Positions 52,901-60,409 are shown, counted from the stretch's first letter. The stretch: DNA of 64,000 bases from Prevotella sp. (GCA_023665755.1 JAMPDF010000005.1:5183-69182), one strand, 5' to 3'. Notes: generated from the sequence alone by a model not told the origin. Numbers and translations are program-made.

Positions 52901-53016
52901 ATGCTGTTGCAAATAATGTTTGGACTTTTACTGCAAGTGAAGGTTTAGATAGTATGATATTTGCTACTGTAAAACAAATGAGATTTACTTCTATTACAGT
53001 TACATTTGCTGAATAG
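49945..53016 (+). CDS. Giant lipoprotein of Ig-like and OB-fold-like repeats
   Basis: The 1023-residue lipoprotein (lipobox VVGC, Cys26) alternates Ig-like modules of the degenerate bacterial type (TIDWSSS, VNWTSSVEG) with OB-fold-like modules (SMVVYGDWASKYKVGDLVSV; GFVLTDETGSILVYTNKAV; NMVIINENGEELTIYGTYAA). The OB modules resemble those after the nuclease domain in the previous gene. No catalytic motif is seen. It could bind extracellular nucleic acid or tether the nuclease. It follows after 82 bp with its own AGGAGG and ends in a terminator. Confidence 0.75.
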   Translation: MKFTKLGKMFVAICAVFTFALGVVGCVTTNPTEPTHAEKVEQAKKDIANLLDKIFFSDQLLNSTTSSFEVVKANKNYPNVTIDWSSSATDLIEVGTTVTDNKVQATVNRPSFYDPCVENGAAAVTLTVVASQQVDDEVVNDKKEFKFNVQAVDAPEFGSIRDIKTMILNDLKERNIALNTNDSKGAKFCMTYARVLYIWSKSMVISDGTDSMVVYGDWASKYKVGDLVSVKGQVYSYYGNVEFGSEISLDKVEEGTTLQNPITKEEYKKTSEIVLNEYVNQEISVYTSLLTASQTEAKRVLNVEGLYGFSGGTYKLYAKVLKEDLGCGDKYALEDPNTGVKISIYHYATDGAEQTKVMDALVGKYVYINCITIDRYSSNDVYRVLWDGTTPLDAPAPSLSDEQKLANAVDAIKNANLLPSYYNGQDFSYPEVKIDGVNVNWTSSVEGLVVDGKLVVVEDGKVTLTATITCGELSEEVTLELTVLKEENVLTVAEYKAAELKTYATLKGLVSAVYARGFVLTDETGSILVYTNKAVSVKIGDYVKVRGVYGVYPDESTCYQVGNPIAYETLEGAPSYTLAEAVEWTPEQLDAAWAQVVAGTYNFAGPLVKMTVKVSVSGNYINATLEGSTVALSFSFPLDEVKQYLTDGATLTVYAMPISYSTKTVEGVKVPGYFNFIINSVELNDEMVANAELNKLTVPTEATEDFELPTLEGLVWSLKEDSAVITLNGNAVTLTFPETDTTVVLVATYTYKGVAYTKEFSVFVKGTVVEKPELKTEYETTSFAEIKGLVPNADDSTTDKYFVIGFVKTITNATYGNMVIINENGEELTIYGTYAADGSTRYDAMTKKPVEGDVVVLYGVANNFKGTAQIKNGWLVQLNQEVYKLPEEKPLPAGSSVYTWQKYSGTLVNNVLTIETEDFTIIISKNKSTNDTVNSYDECRIYQGASVQIVAKNGKKISSVSFTDLGGKSPTSVDFSLDANSAKLSYAVANNVWTFTASEGLDSMIFATVKQMRFTSITVTFAE

Positions 53017-53021
53017 TATTT

Positions 53022-53058
53022 AAAAAGGGTTATGGATAAACGTCCATAACCTTTTTCT
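53022..53058 (+). terminator. Terminator after the giant lipoprotein gene
   Basis: AAGGGTTATGGA pairs with TCCATAACCTTTTT, followed by CTTT. Confidence 0.88.
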
Positions 53059-53111
53059 TTGCTAAAAATGGGTTTCTATGTTATAATACCTCATAATGAG
53101 GAGTAGAATTT

Positions 53112-54077
53112 ATGTTTGAAAAAATATACAATAAAATAAAAGAATATGATACAATTATTATTCACCGGCATACTAGACCAGATGGAGATGCATTAGGATC
53201 GCAAATTGGGCTCAAAAATGCCATATTATCCACCTTTCCAAATAAATGCGTAAAAATGACCGGGGACATGATGGAGCGATATGCATGGATGGGAGAAATG
53301 GATGAAGTTGAAGATAACTTATATTCCAAAGCACTTGTTATTGTTTGTGATTGTGGGGCTGAAAAATTGATTAGTGATGAAAGATATCGACTGGGAGATT
53401 ATCTCATTAAAATTGATCACCATTTACCTCAAGGATCTTATGGGGATATGGCATTTGTAGATACAAGTTATGAATCTTGTTCTAGAATGATTGCCGATTT
53501 AATTATCAATACTCCGTTGCAACTGACATCTTCAGCTGCTACTAGTTTATTTACAGGTATTATTACAGATAGTGGTAGATTTCGCTATGCTCAAACAACG
53601 AGTCATACCTATCAAACCGTATCCAAGTTAATGGAATGTGGTATTGATACAGAATATATATATAGCAAATTATATACAGAAAAATTGGCAAACATTAAAC
53701 TTCGTGCAAAATTAATATCTAAATTCAAGGTAACTAAATCAGGTGTTGCTTATTTAGTCAATACGAAAGAAGAAGTAAAAAAATATGGTTTACCTCTTTT
53801 TGATATTTCTAGAGGAATGGTTAATATTATGGCAGGGATTGAAGGAATTTCGGTTTGGGCTAATTTCACAGAGGATGAAACAGGAGAAGTATATTGTGAG
53901 TTTCGTTCAAATGGTATCAATATTAATCCTGTTGCTTCTTATTTTGGTGGCGGTGGACATATGCAAGCTAGTGGATGTACATTACCTAGTTTATCGTTTG
54001 TCAAAGAAGCGGTAAAATTATTAGAAAAGAGTATAAAGGAGAATCAAAATGCAAGCACAAATATTACAAAAAATTAA
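53112..54077 (+). CDS. DHH/DHHA1 phosphoesterase, NrnA-like (first copy)
   Basis: The 321-residue protein has HRHTRPDGDALGS (DHH motif I/II), VCDCGA, KIDHHLP (DHH motif III) and the DHHA1 signature GGGGHMQASG. The family includes nanoRNase NrnA and related phosphodiesterases that degrade short oligonucleotides or pAp. It overlaps the next DHH gene by 29 bp. The stretch from the terminator onward has its own promoter region (TATAAT near 53086). Confidence 0.9.
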   Translation: MFEKIYNKIKEYDTIIIHRHTRPDGDALGSQIGLKNAILSTFPNKCVKMTGDMMERYAWMGEMDEVEDNLYSKALVIVCDCGAEKLISDERYRLGDYLIKIDHHLPQGSYGDMAFVDTSYESCSRMIADLIINTPLQLTSSAATSLFTGIITDSGRFRYAQTTSHTYQTVSKLMECGIDTEYIYSKLYTEKLANIKLRAKLISKFKVTKSGVAYLVNTKEEVKKYGLPLFDISRGMVNIMAGIEGISVWANFTEDETGEVYCEFRSNGININPVASYFGGGGHMQASGCTLPSLSFVKEAVKLLEKSIKENQNASTNITKN

Positions 54078-55050
54078 AGAATATCAACGTATTATTATCC
54101 ATAGACATATTCGTCCTGATGGCGACTGTATTGCTTGTCAAAATGGTTTAAAAGAGGCTATTTTATATAATTATCCAGAAAAAGAAGTATATGCGGTAGG
54201 GGATACTATACCTGAATATACGTTACCATATGGTAGTTTAGATGAAGTAAGTGATGATTTATATAATGATGCTTTGGTAATTGTGGTAGATACTGGTGCA
54301 GATTATCGTATTTGTGATTCACGTTATCAATTGGGGAAGTACATTATTAAAATTGATCATCATGATGATTCAAGTGATTATGGAGATATCAATTATGTGG
54401 ATCCTAAGTCTCCTGCTTGTGCAGTTATGATTACTAGACTTATTCAAAAGTGGAACTGGAAAATAAATGAAAAAATTGCCAATATCTTATTTTTTGGTAT
54501 TGTAACGGATACAGGTCGTTTTAGATATCGTGGCATTAACGAAGAGACTTTTTATCAAGCAGGTTATTTATTATCACAAGGTGTAGATACAGAGTTATTA
54601 TATACGAGATTATATATGAAAGATGATACGACTTATCAGTTACAAGGATATGTGTATCAACATTTTAAAAGGACGAAACATGGCGTTGCATATATATACT
54701 TTACTCAAGAAATGATGGAAAAATTTCATGTTACCAAAGAAGAAGCAGCCAATTTAGTGAGTTGCTTAGATGGAATCAAAGGATCGCTTATATGGGTAGC
54801 CTTTGTTGATCAAATGTTATCAGAAGATCCGAATTGTACAGACGATTTGGTTCGACCAGAAAATGAAATTAGAGTAAGAATCCGTGCAAGATTTATTTCG
54901 ATTAATCACATTGCTACTCATTTTAGAGGCGGAGGGCATTTGGTTGCAGCGGGAGCCACCATTTATTCTAAACAAGAAATGAAGCAGCTTTTAAAAGAAT
55001 TAGATAAAGAACTTGAACTTTATCAGAAAGATCATCCAGATTGTATATAA
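54049..55050 (+). CDS. DHH/DHHA1 phosphoesterase, NrnA-like (second copy)
   Basis: The 333-residue protein is a paralogue of the previous one: HRHIRPDGDCIAC, VVDTGADYR, KIDHHDD and FRGGGHLVAAGA. It begins inside the end of the first copy behind AAAGGAG, and its stop is one base before surE. Two tandem copies with diverged sequence may have different oligonucleotide substrates. Confidence 0.9.
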   Translation: MQAQILQKIKEYQRIIIHRHIRPDGDCIACQNGLKEAILYNYPEKEVYAVGDTIPEYTLPYGSLDEVSDDLYNDALVIVVDTGADYRICDSRYQLGKYIIKIDHHDDSSDYGDINYVDPKSPACAVMITRLIQKWNWKINEKIANILFFGIVTDTGRFRYRGINEETFYQAGYLLSQGVDTELLYTRLYMKDDTTYQLQGYVYQHFKRTKHGVAYIYFTQEMMEKFHVTKEEAANLVSCLDGIKGSLIWVAFVDQMLSEDPNCTDDLVRPENEIRVRIRARFISINHIATHFRGGGHLVAAGATIYSKQEMKQLLKELDKELELYQKDHPDCI

Positions 55051-55051
55051 T

Positions 55052-55801
55052 ATGAATATTTTAATTACGAATGACGATGGTATTCAAAGCAAAGGATTAG
55101 AGTTACTTGTAAAATATATATATAAATATTTTGATATTGCAAGAAATCAAATTTGGATAATAGCGCCAAAAAGTGAAATGAGTGCAGTTTCACATCGCAT
55201 AACACTAAAAACAGGTATAGATATTCAAAAGAATAAGGATTTATTAGAAGGTATACCTACCTATACTGTAACAGGTACCCCAGCAGACTGTGTAAAAGTT
55301 GCTATACATCATTTTAGTTATCAACCGGATATTGTTTTTTCAGGTGTTAACAAAGGATACAATTTGGGTAATGATATTTTATATTCTGGTACTGTTGGCG
55401 CAACATTTGAAGCAAGTTTATCGGGAAGCTGTGGAGTCGCCTTGTCGTGTAGTTGTGAATCCTTTGATGCGTGCCGATATTTAGATATTCTTCTTCCTTA
55501 TATGATTGAAAATCATTTGTTAGAAAAAAATAAAGTATTAAACATTAACATACCTAATCATCCAAGGGCAATCCAATTTACCCATCAAGGGATCCTTCCT
55601 TTTGATTCAAACTACGTGATGAAAGATGATGGCCTATTTTATCTAAAAGGTCATCCAGCTGTAGAAAATGTCATAAATGATGAATATAGTGATGTCTATG
55701 CTATCGATCATCAAAACGTTTCCATAACGTATTTGACGACCAATCGAACAGATATAAATGCATATGAGCAAAAAAAGGAAAAGAAAACGGAGTTAAAATA
55801 G
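55052..55801 (+). CDS. surE: 5'/3'-nucleotidase SurE
   Basis: The 249-residue product starts MNILITNDDGIQSKG, with GTPADCV and SGVNKGYNLGNDILYSGTVGA, the SurE signature with its metal aspartates. SurE removes phosphates from nucleoside monophosphates and short polyphosphates. The ATG at 55052 follows the DHH stop directly and appears translationally coupled; a longer frame starting inside the previous gene is unlikely. Confidence 0.93.
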   Translation: MNILITNDDGIQSKGLELLVKYIYKYFDIARNQIWIIAPKSEMSAVSHRITLKTGIDIQKNKDLLEGIPTYTVTGTPADCVKVAIHHFSYQPDIVFSGVNKGYNLGNDILYSGTVGATFEASLSGSCGVALSCSCESFDACRYLDILLPYMIENHLLEKNKVLNINIPNHPRAIQFTHQGILPFDSNYVMKDDGLFYLKGHPAVENVINDEYSDVYAIDHQNVSITYLTTNRTDINAYEQKKEKKTELK

Positions 55802-55810
55802 ATAGGATAC

Positions 55811-55837
55811 ATATTTCAAACTAAGTCATCATAAGAT
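55811..55837 (+). promoter_or_regulatory. Candidate sigma-E promoter for bofA
   Basis: ATATT (55811-55815), 14 bp, CATAAGAT (55830-55837) fits sigma-E well. The -10 is 16 bp before the preferred start at 55854. bofA is sigma-E controlled in B. subtilis. Confidence 0.65.
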
Positions 55838-55853
55838 GATATGGGTGAAGCAT

Positions 55854-56042
55854 ATGAAATTTGTAAAGTTTTTAAAATGGTTATTACAATCCTTTTTATT
55901 TGGTATAGTCATTTTATTTGTTTTTAATTTTGTGGGTTCATTTTTTAATTTAAATGTACCTATTAATATATATACACTATTAATTGTAGGTATGCTTCGT
56001 ATTCCAGGGCTTGCAATTATTCTGATATATCTTATATTATAA
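55854..56042 (+). CDS. bofA: Pro-sigma-K processing inhibitor BofA-like protein
   Basis: The 62-residue membrane protein has VFNFVGSFFNLNVPIN, then a second segment GMLRIPGLAIIL. This matches the BofA C-terminal signature (GIHVPINLVTTAISGILGIPG in B. subtilis). BofA sits in the outer forespore membrane and holds back SpoIVFB cleavage of pro-sigma-K. The start at 55854 follows GGGTGA; an ATG at 55836 in frame overlaps the promoter. B. subtilis BofA is 87 aa, so the N-terminal part is shorter here. Confidence 0.82.
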   Translation: MKFVKFLKWLLQSFLFGIVILFVFNFVGSFFNLNVPINIYTLLIVGMLRIPGLAIILIYLIL

Positions 56043-56059
56043 AACATAAAGGAGAGAAG

Positions 56060-56464
56060 ATGAAACAAGCAGTCCAGATTATCTTTCATTTGAGCGAAAC
56101 AGATGGAACAGAAATCTACTTTGAAACAAAAGGCATTTTAGATCAACAAGAACAAAAAACAAGACTTTTATTCAAAGAAGAATTAGAAGGAAATACACCC
56201 ACGATTATTGAAATGGACCACCATATCCCTAGGGTTATTCTCAAAAGATTAGGAGAAATTCGTACGCATATTGAGTATCAAGTAGGTAGTGTTACACAGG
56301 CTATAATGAAAACGGATTTTAATTATGAGTTAGAAATGTCTACTTATACAACAACTTTAGAAATAGATAGTCGTTCACTTAGAATTGTTTATCAAACTGA
56401 AAATGATAAAGAAGAAAATCGTCAACATGAACTATATATAAAGTGGCAGTATGAAAAGAACTAA
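56060..56464 (+). CDS. YwiB-like DUF1934 protein
   Basis: The 134-residue protein is a beta-rich, lipocalin-like domain (VQIIFHLSETDGTEIYFETKG, EIRTHIEYQVGS, LEIDSRSLRIVYQT) that fits the YwiB/DUF1934 family, which is often next to rpoE or argS in Bacilli. Function unknown. GGAGAG precedes the ATG; it is 17 bp after bofA. Confidence 0.75.
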   Translation: MKQAVQIIFHLSETDGTEIYFETKGILDQQEQKTRLLFKEELEGNTPTIIEMDHHIPRVILKRLGEIRTHIEYQVGSVTQAIMKTDFNYELEMSTYTTTLEIDSRSLRIVYQTENDKEENRQHELYIKWQYEKN

Positions 56465-56483
56465 AAATAAAAACTATTTTAAT

Positions 56484-56512
56484 TTGCAAAAAAACAGAAA
56501 GTATAGTATAAT
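56484..56512 (+). promoter_or_regulatory. Sigma-A promoter for rpoE
   Basis: TTGCAA (56484-56489), 17 bp, TATAAT (56507-56512), ~50 bp before the rpoE start. Confidence 0.75.
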
Positions 56513-56563
56513 AAGATAACTTAAAGATAATAAAACCAAAATAGATGTGTATTGGGAGGCTAT

Positions 56564-57157
56564 ATGGGTAGTAAAGAAAAAGATAAGTCATTATTAGAGA
56601 TTGCTATTGAATTGCTTGATGCAAAGAAAAAACCTCAAAAAATGTTATCCATTGTAAAAGAGGTAATGGAAATTAAAGGAGTAAAGGTTACTCTTGCGAA
56701 AGAACTTGCACCACAATTTATTTTAGATTTTATGCAATCAGGATATTTTGTGTATTGTGGTGATGACACATGGGATTTGAAAGATCGTCAACCAACTTCA
56801 GTTTTAGATAAAGAAGGTGGAGAATACGATGATATTTATGAAGATGACGAAGAAGTGAAGAACTACGAATTGAAAGATGATATGTTTGATGAGGATGAGT
56901 CAAAAGTAGAAGAAGATGACGAAGAAGATGATGATGATGATGATTTGGCAAAAGCATTTGAGTCTTTCGATGAGATAGAACAAGAATCTAAAAAGGAGAA
57001 ACGTTCAAAAATAGCAGATTCATTTGAAAAAGAAGATATAGACGATTTAGTAGATATGGATGATGAATTAGCAGATGCTTATGAATCTTTAGATGAAGAA
57101 TTCGGTGGCGGTATGGTTATTGTCTCTGAAGATGATAATGATGACGAAGAAGATTAA
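56564..57157 (+). CDS. rpoE: RNA polymerase delta subunit
   Basis: The 197-residue product has the winged-helix N-terminal domain (LLEIAIELLDAKKKPQKM, FILDFMQSGYFVYCGDDTWDL, ~residues 8-75) and a long acidic tail of Asp/Glu repeats. This is the delta subunit, found only in Firmicutes, which affects promoter open complex stability and RNA release. The ATG at 56564 follows GGGAGG; a TTG four codons earlier is not needed. Confidence 0.93.
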   Translation: MGSKEKDKSLLEIAIELLDAKKKPQKMLSIVKEVMEIKGVKVTLAKELAPQFILDFMQSGYFVYCGDDTWDLKDRQPTSVLDKEGGEYDDIYEDDEEVKNYELKDDMFDEDESKVEEDDEEDDDDDDLAKAFESFDEIEQESKKEKRSKIADSFEKEDIDDLVDMDDELADAYESLDEEFGGGMVIVSEDDNDDEED

Positions 57158-57165
57158 AAAAAGAG

Positions 57166-57198
57166 AATCGCAAAAAAGTAATCTTTTTGCGATTTTTT
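57166..57198 (+). terminator. Terminator after rpoE
   Basis: AATCGCAAAAA pairs with TTTTTGCGATT around a short loop and is followed by a T run. Confidence 0.85.
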
Positions 57199-57236
57199 GT
57201 CTTTATGGTATAATATATAAAAGGTAGAATAAAAAT

Positions 57237-58091
57237 ATGACAAAAGAAAAGGTAAAACAAATTTTAAATCAGGAAAATATTGTTGTAAAAAAACAGTATG
57301 GTCAAAACTTTTTATTAGATGAAAATGTCCTCGAAAAAATAGTAGATGCTGCAGAAATTACAAACGATATCAATGTAGTGGAAATTGGTCCTGGACTCGG
57401 ATTTTTGACAGAACGTTTGCAATGCAAGGCCAATCAAGTTTTATGTTATGAAATAGATAGTCAAATGGTCGAACATCTTCAAACAAAATCATTTTCAAAT
57501 GTTAAAATTATACAAGATGATATTTTAAACCGGGTATTGAATGAAGACTTTTCGATGTATTTTGATAACAAGCCAATCTATGTAGTTGCTAATTTGCCAT
57601 ATTATATAACAACGCCCATTTTAATAAAAATTCTTGAAGAGACTCGTTTAGTATCAAAAATGATAGTGATGATGCAAACAGAAGTTGCTAAAAGATTATG
57701 TGGAAAACCATCCACAAAAGATTACAATAGTTTAAGTGTATTGATACAATACTTTACAAAAGCAGAGTTATTATTTCCAGTTTATCCTCATTCTTTTTAT
57801 CCGGAACCCGGTGTTGAAAGTAGTGTGGTATCCTTAGAATATAAAGAAATACCTGAAAACAAAGCAGATGATTTAAATTATTTTTTAAAATTTAACCGGG
57901 CTATTTTTGCGCAAAGAAGAAAGACATTGATGAATAATATTGTAAAAGCATACCCTTATCCAAAAGAAAAAATATTAGAATTATTGATGCAACTAGGCAT
58001 CCATGAAAATATTCGATCAGAAGCGCTTAGTGTATCTACTATAGTTGAACTTGCCAATTTGTTTTACCATACATTTGAACAAAATAAATAA
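57237..58091 (+). CDS. rsmA: 16S rRNA dimethyladenosine transferase
   Basis: The 284-residue product is RsmA (KsgA), which dimethylates two adjacent adenosines near the 3' end of 16S rRNA using SAM. It has KQYGQNFLLD at the start, VVEIGPGLGFLTERL (SAM site), and the catalytic NLPYYITTPI. Length is typical. The neighbour yabG matches the B. subtilis order. Confidence 0.95.
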   Translation: MTKEKVKQILNQENIVVKKQYGQNFLLDENVLEKIVDAAEITNDINVVEIGPGLGFLTERLQCKANQVLCYEIDSQMVEHLQTKSFSNVKIIQDDILNRVLNEDFSMYFDNKPIYVVANLPYYITTPILIKILEETRLVSKMIVMMQTEVAKRLCGKPSTKDYNSLSVLIQYFTKAELLFPVYPHSFYPEPGVESSVVSLEYKEIPENKADDLNYFLKFNRAIFAQRRKTLMNNIVKAYPYPKEKILELLMQLGIHENIRSEALSVSTIVELANLFYHTFEQNK

Positions 58092-58118
58092 CAACTTTTT
58101 AGATATCATCATATACTA
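58091..58118 (+). promoter_or_regulatory. Candidate sigma-K promoter for yabG
   Basis: AC (58091-58092), 17 bp, CATATACTA (58110-58118) fits the sigma-K consensus (AC, 16-17 bp, CATANNNTA). It starts at the rsmA stop. yabG is a sigma-K gene in B. subtilis. A sigma-E reading is poorer since the -35 does not match. Confidence 0.6.
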
Positions 58119-58133
58119 ATATGGGTGAATATC

Positions 58134-58904
58134 GTGGATTTAAAAAAGAAGGATCTCGTATTAGTTAGTGGAGATCAAAATATATATGTGATTGAAGAAA
58201 TACAAGATAACATAGCTACAGTAAAAGGATTTACACATCGTATTCGAAAAGATGTAGATATTTCTTTGTTAAAAAGAGCAAAAGATGAACAAATTTTGCA
58301 AGAGACGAAAGCACAAGAAACATTAAAACATCGCGTATTGCAGAAAAAAGAAAGAAGAAATAGACATCAAATTTTATATGGAAGAATTCTTCATATTGAC
58401 GGGGATAAAGAATTCTTGGAAAGTTGTTTAAATCTATATCAGGAAATGAATATCCCATCAGATGGTTTGTATTTACATGAAGAAGACATCAAAAATAAAA
58501 TAGAACATGTATTACTTACTGTAACACCCGATATAGTTGTGATTACGGGTCATGATGTGTATAATGGAAAAGGAATAAAGGATTTAAACAATTATCAAAA
58601 TTCTAAACATTTTATGGAAGCAGTGCGTATGATTAGAAAACATTTTGATAGAGAATCTGTTGTTGTTATTGTAGGAGCTTGCGCTTCTCATTTTGAGGCG
58701 CTACTAGCATCTGGAGCCAATTTTTCATCTTCTCCTAAACGGATTAATATACATACATATGATCCAGCTATTATTGCTATAAAGGTTGCTACAACATCAT
58801 GTAATAAAAATGTAGATTTTAATCAGGTTTTGGAATTGATAGAAAACAAAAGGGATGCATTTGGTGGAATAGAAACCAAGGGTAAAATGAAAATTATGTT
58901 ATAA
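58134..58904 (+). CDS. yabG: Sporulation-specific protease YabG
   Basis: The 256-residue product matches YabG, a cysteine protease that processes spore coat proteins late in sporulation. Shared blocks with B. subtilis YabG include LHIDGDKEFLESCLNLY, VVITGHDVYNGKG (with the active-site His, ~140) and VIVGACASHFEALLASGANF (with the active-site Cys, ~183), and the end GGIETKGKMKI. The preferred start is GTG at 58134 behind GGGTGA, mirroring the bofA start; a GTG at 58125 is in frame. It sits between rsmA and ispE as in B. subtilis. Confidence 0.9.
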   Translation: MDLKKKDLVLVSGDQNIYVIEEIQDNIATVKGFTHRIRKDVDISLLKRAKDEQILQETKAQETLKHRVLQKKERRNRHQILYGRILHIDGDKEFLESCLNLYQEMNIPSDGLYLHEEDIKNKIEHVLLTVTPDIVVITGHDVYNGKGIKDLNNYQNSKHFMEAVRMIRKHFDRESVVVIVGACASHFEALLASGANFSSSPKRINIHTYDPAIIAIKVATTSCNKNVDFNQVLELIENKRDAFGGIETKGKMKIML

Positions 58905-58914
58905 GGAATAAAAT

Positions 58915-59730
58915 ATGAATTTAAAAGCTTATGCAAAAGTGAACTTGATTTTAAGAGTAGTGGGTAAAAATGAGAAACACTATCACTTATTACAAATGCT
59001 CAATGCAAAAATTACCTTGTATGATGAAATTGTAATTGAAAAAAATGATAGGCAAGAAGATACATTACGATTTCAAGGTGCGCCACTTACACCAGAAAAA
59101 GACAATCTTATACTACGTGTACTTGCTTTTTTTAAGAATAAGTATCATATACAAGATGCATTTGATATTGTGATTATCAAACAAATTCCAATAGGAGCTG
59201 GGGTTGGTGGAGGAAGTGCTGATGTTGCGGCAATTCTAAAATACCTTGGTGATATATATCAAATAGATGTAAAAGAACCAGCTTTTTTAAGTGAATTATC
59301 TATGTATGGAGCAGATATTCCTTATGCATTATTTGATGGCCCGGCTATTGTAGAGGGGATAGGAGAAAAAGTTACACCTATTCATTTTCAATTTGATTCA
59401 CCATTTATCTATGTATATCCAAATATGATTGCATCTACTTCTGAAATATTTCGTCATCAAAAAAAGATGTCTACGGCTCTTTCCCATGAAGAATTAACAT
59501 TGATGGGAGAAAATAGGCGATTTCAAAACGATTTAGAATGTGCTACAATACAGACATACTCGCAACTTGGTACCATAATTGAAGAGATTAGGAAAATTGC
59601 TGATGTACAAATGACAGGAAGTGGGTCTTCTTTATTGGTGTTCGGAACAAATATAGATTACATTTATGACTGTTTGAAAAAACAATATCCTGAATTCGTG
59701 ATTCAATTAGTAAATATAATAAAGGAGTAG
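58915..59730 (+). CDS. ispE: 4-diphosphocytidyl-2-C-methyl-D-erythritol kinase
   Basis: The 271-residue GHMP kinase has LKAYAKVNLIL at the start, the ATP loop IPIGAGVGGGSADVAAIL (~residue 92) and the end MTGSGSSLLVFG. IspE phosphorylates CDP-ME in the non-mevalonate isoprenoid pathway. It is 10 bp after yabG. Other genes of the pathway are not in the window. Confidence 0.9.
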   Translation: MNLKAYAKVNLILRVVGKNEKHYHLLQMLNAKITLYDEIVIEKNDRQEDTLRFQGAPLTPEKDNLILRVLAFFKNKYHIQDAFDIVIIKQIPIGAGVGGGSADVAAILKYLGDIYQIDVKEPAFLSELSMYGADIPYALFDGPAIVEGIGEKVTPIHFQFDSPFIYVYPNMIASTSEIFRHQKKMSTALSHEELTLMGENRRFQNDLECATIQTYSQLGTIIEEIRKIADVQMTGSGSSLLVFGTNIDYIYDCLKKQYPEFVIQLVNIIKE

Positions 59731-59733
59731 AAA

Positions 59734-60285
59734 ATGGAAGAAAATCAAAACAAAATTACAATGGTACAACATTTAAAAAGAGAAGATTTAATTGTCTTTA
59801 ATATGTATCTTGCTACGCTTAGTAAAAATATAGGTACACTTATTTTAGGTACATTTTGCATATTTTTTGGTATATATGGTTTATGCACAGAAGGAATACA
59901 TGAACATCTAGTATATAATATATTATTTATTGTATTAGGAGTTGTTTCCATTTTATTTAGTCTAGTATTTTCTAAATGGATTGCTAAGGCGAAAATAATG
60001 AAAAAAAATTTACAAGATTTAGAACCAATCTATGTACAGTTAAGTGAGGATGGTATCTTGTATTGTTTTCAAACAGAGTTAGATGATGAAACTAAGGTGG
60101 TTGATGCTATTCCTTGGAGTTATATTACCAAAGTAGTTGTCAAAAAGGAATATATATATATTCATTTAGTAGATAAAACGGTTGTCTTGTTGATTAAAAA
60201 AAGTGATATTCAAAATGATACATTTATCCCTTATATCAAAGAGAAATTATTGCCTTTAAAGAGGTATATTGAGACCAAAAAGTGA
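59734..60285 (+). CDS. Two-pass membrane protein, YcxB-like
   Basis: The 183-residue protein has two membrane segments (~35-55 and ~60-80) and a C-terminal beta domain (YVQLSEDGILYCFQTE, IPWSYITKVVVKKEYIYIHL) of the YcxB-like type. It starts 3 bp after ispE with AAAGGAG. Function unknown. Confidence 0.75.
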   Translation: MEENQNKITMVQHLKREDLIVFNMYLATLSKNIGTLILGTFCIFFGIYGLCTEGIHEHLVYNILFIVLGVVSILFSLVFSKWIAKAKIMKKNLQDLEPIYVQLSEDGILYCFQTELDDETKVVDAIPWSYITKVVVKKEYIYIHLVDKTVVLLIKKSDIQNDTFIPYIKEKLLPLKRYIETKK

Positions 60286-60317
60286 TGCTAGCGATTAAGC
60301 TAGTTTTTCTTTTTTTA
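60286..60317 (+). terminator. Weak terminator after the YcxB-like gene
   Basis: CTAGC pairs with GCTAG around a 6-nt loop and is followed by TTTTTCTTTTTTT. Confidence 0.5.
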
Positions 60318-60346
60318 ACAATTTTGCAAAAAAAGAATACAATCAC

Positions 60347-60375
60347 TTTACGAAAACGTTTTCATGTGATATAAT
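60347..60375 (+). promoter_or_regulatory. spoVG promoter with overlapping cre-like palindrome
   Basis: TTTACG (60347-60352), 17 bp, TATAAT (60370-60375) with an extended TGA just before the -10. Inside the spacer lies the perfect palindrome GAAAACGTTTTC (60352-60363); the 14-mer CGAAAACGTTTTCA at 60351-60364 fits the CcpA cre consensus with one mismatch. A bound repressor would block the promoter. Confidence 0.6.
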
Positions 60376-60409
60376 ATAAATGTAAAAAGAAACAAGGGGT
60401 AAAGGGAAT

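Noticed and set aside
58081..58118. Sigma-E promoter for yabG
   Set aside because: The -10 would fit, but no ATATT-like -35 lies 14-15 bp upstream; the sigma-K reading with AC at 17 bp fits better.
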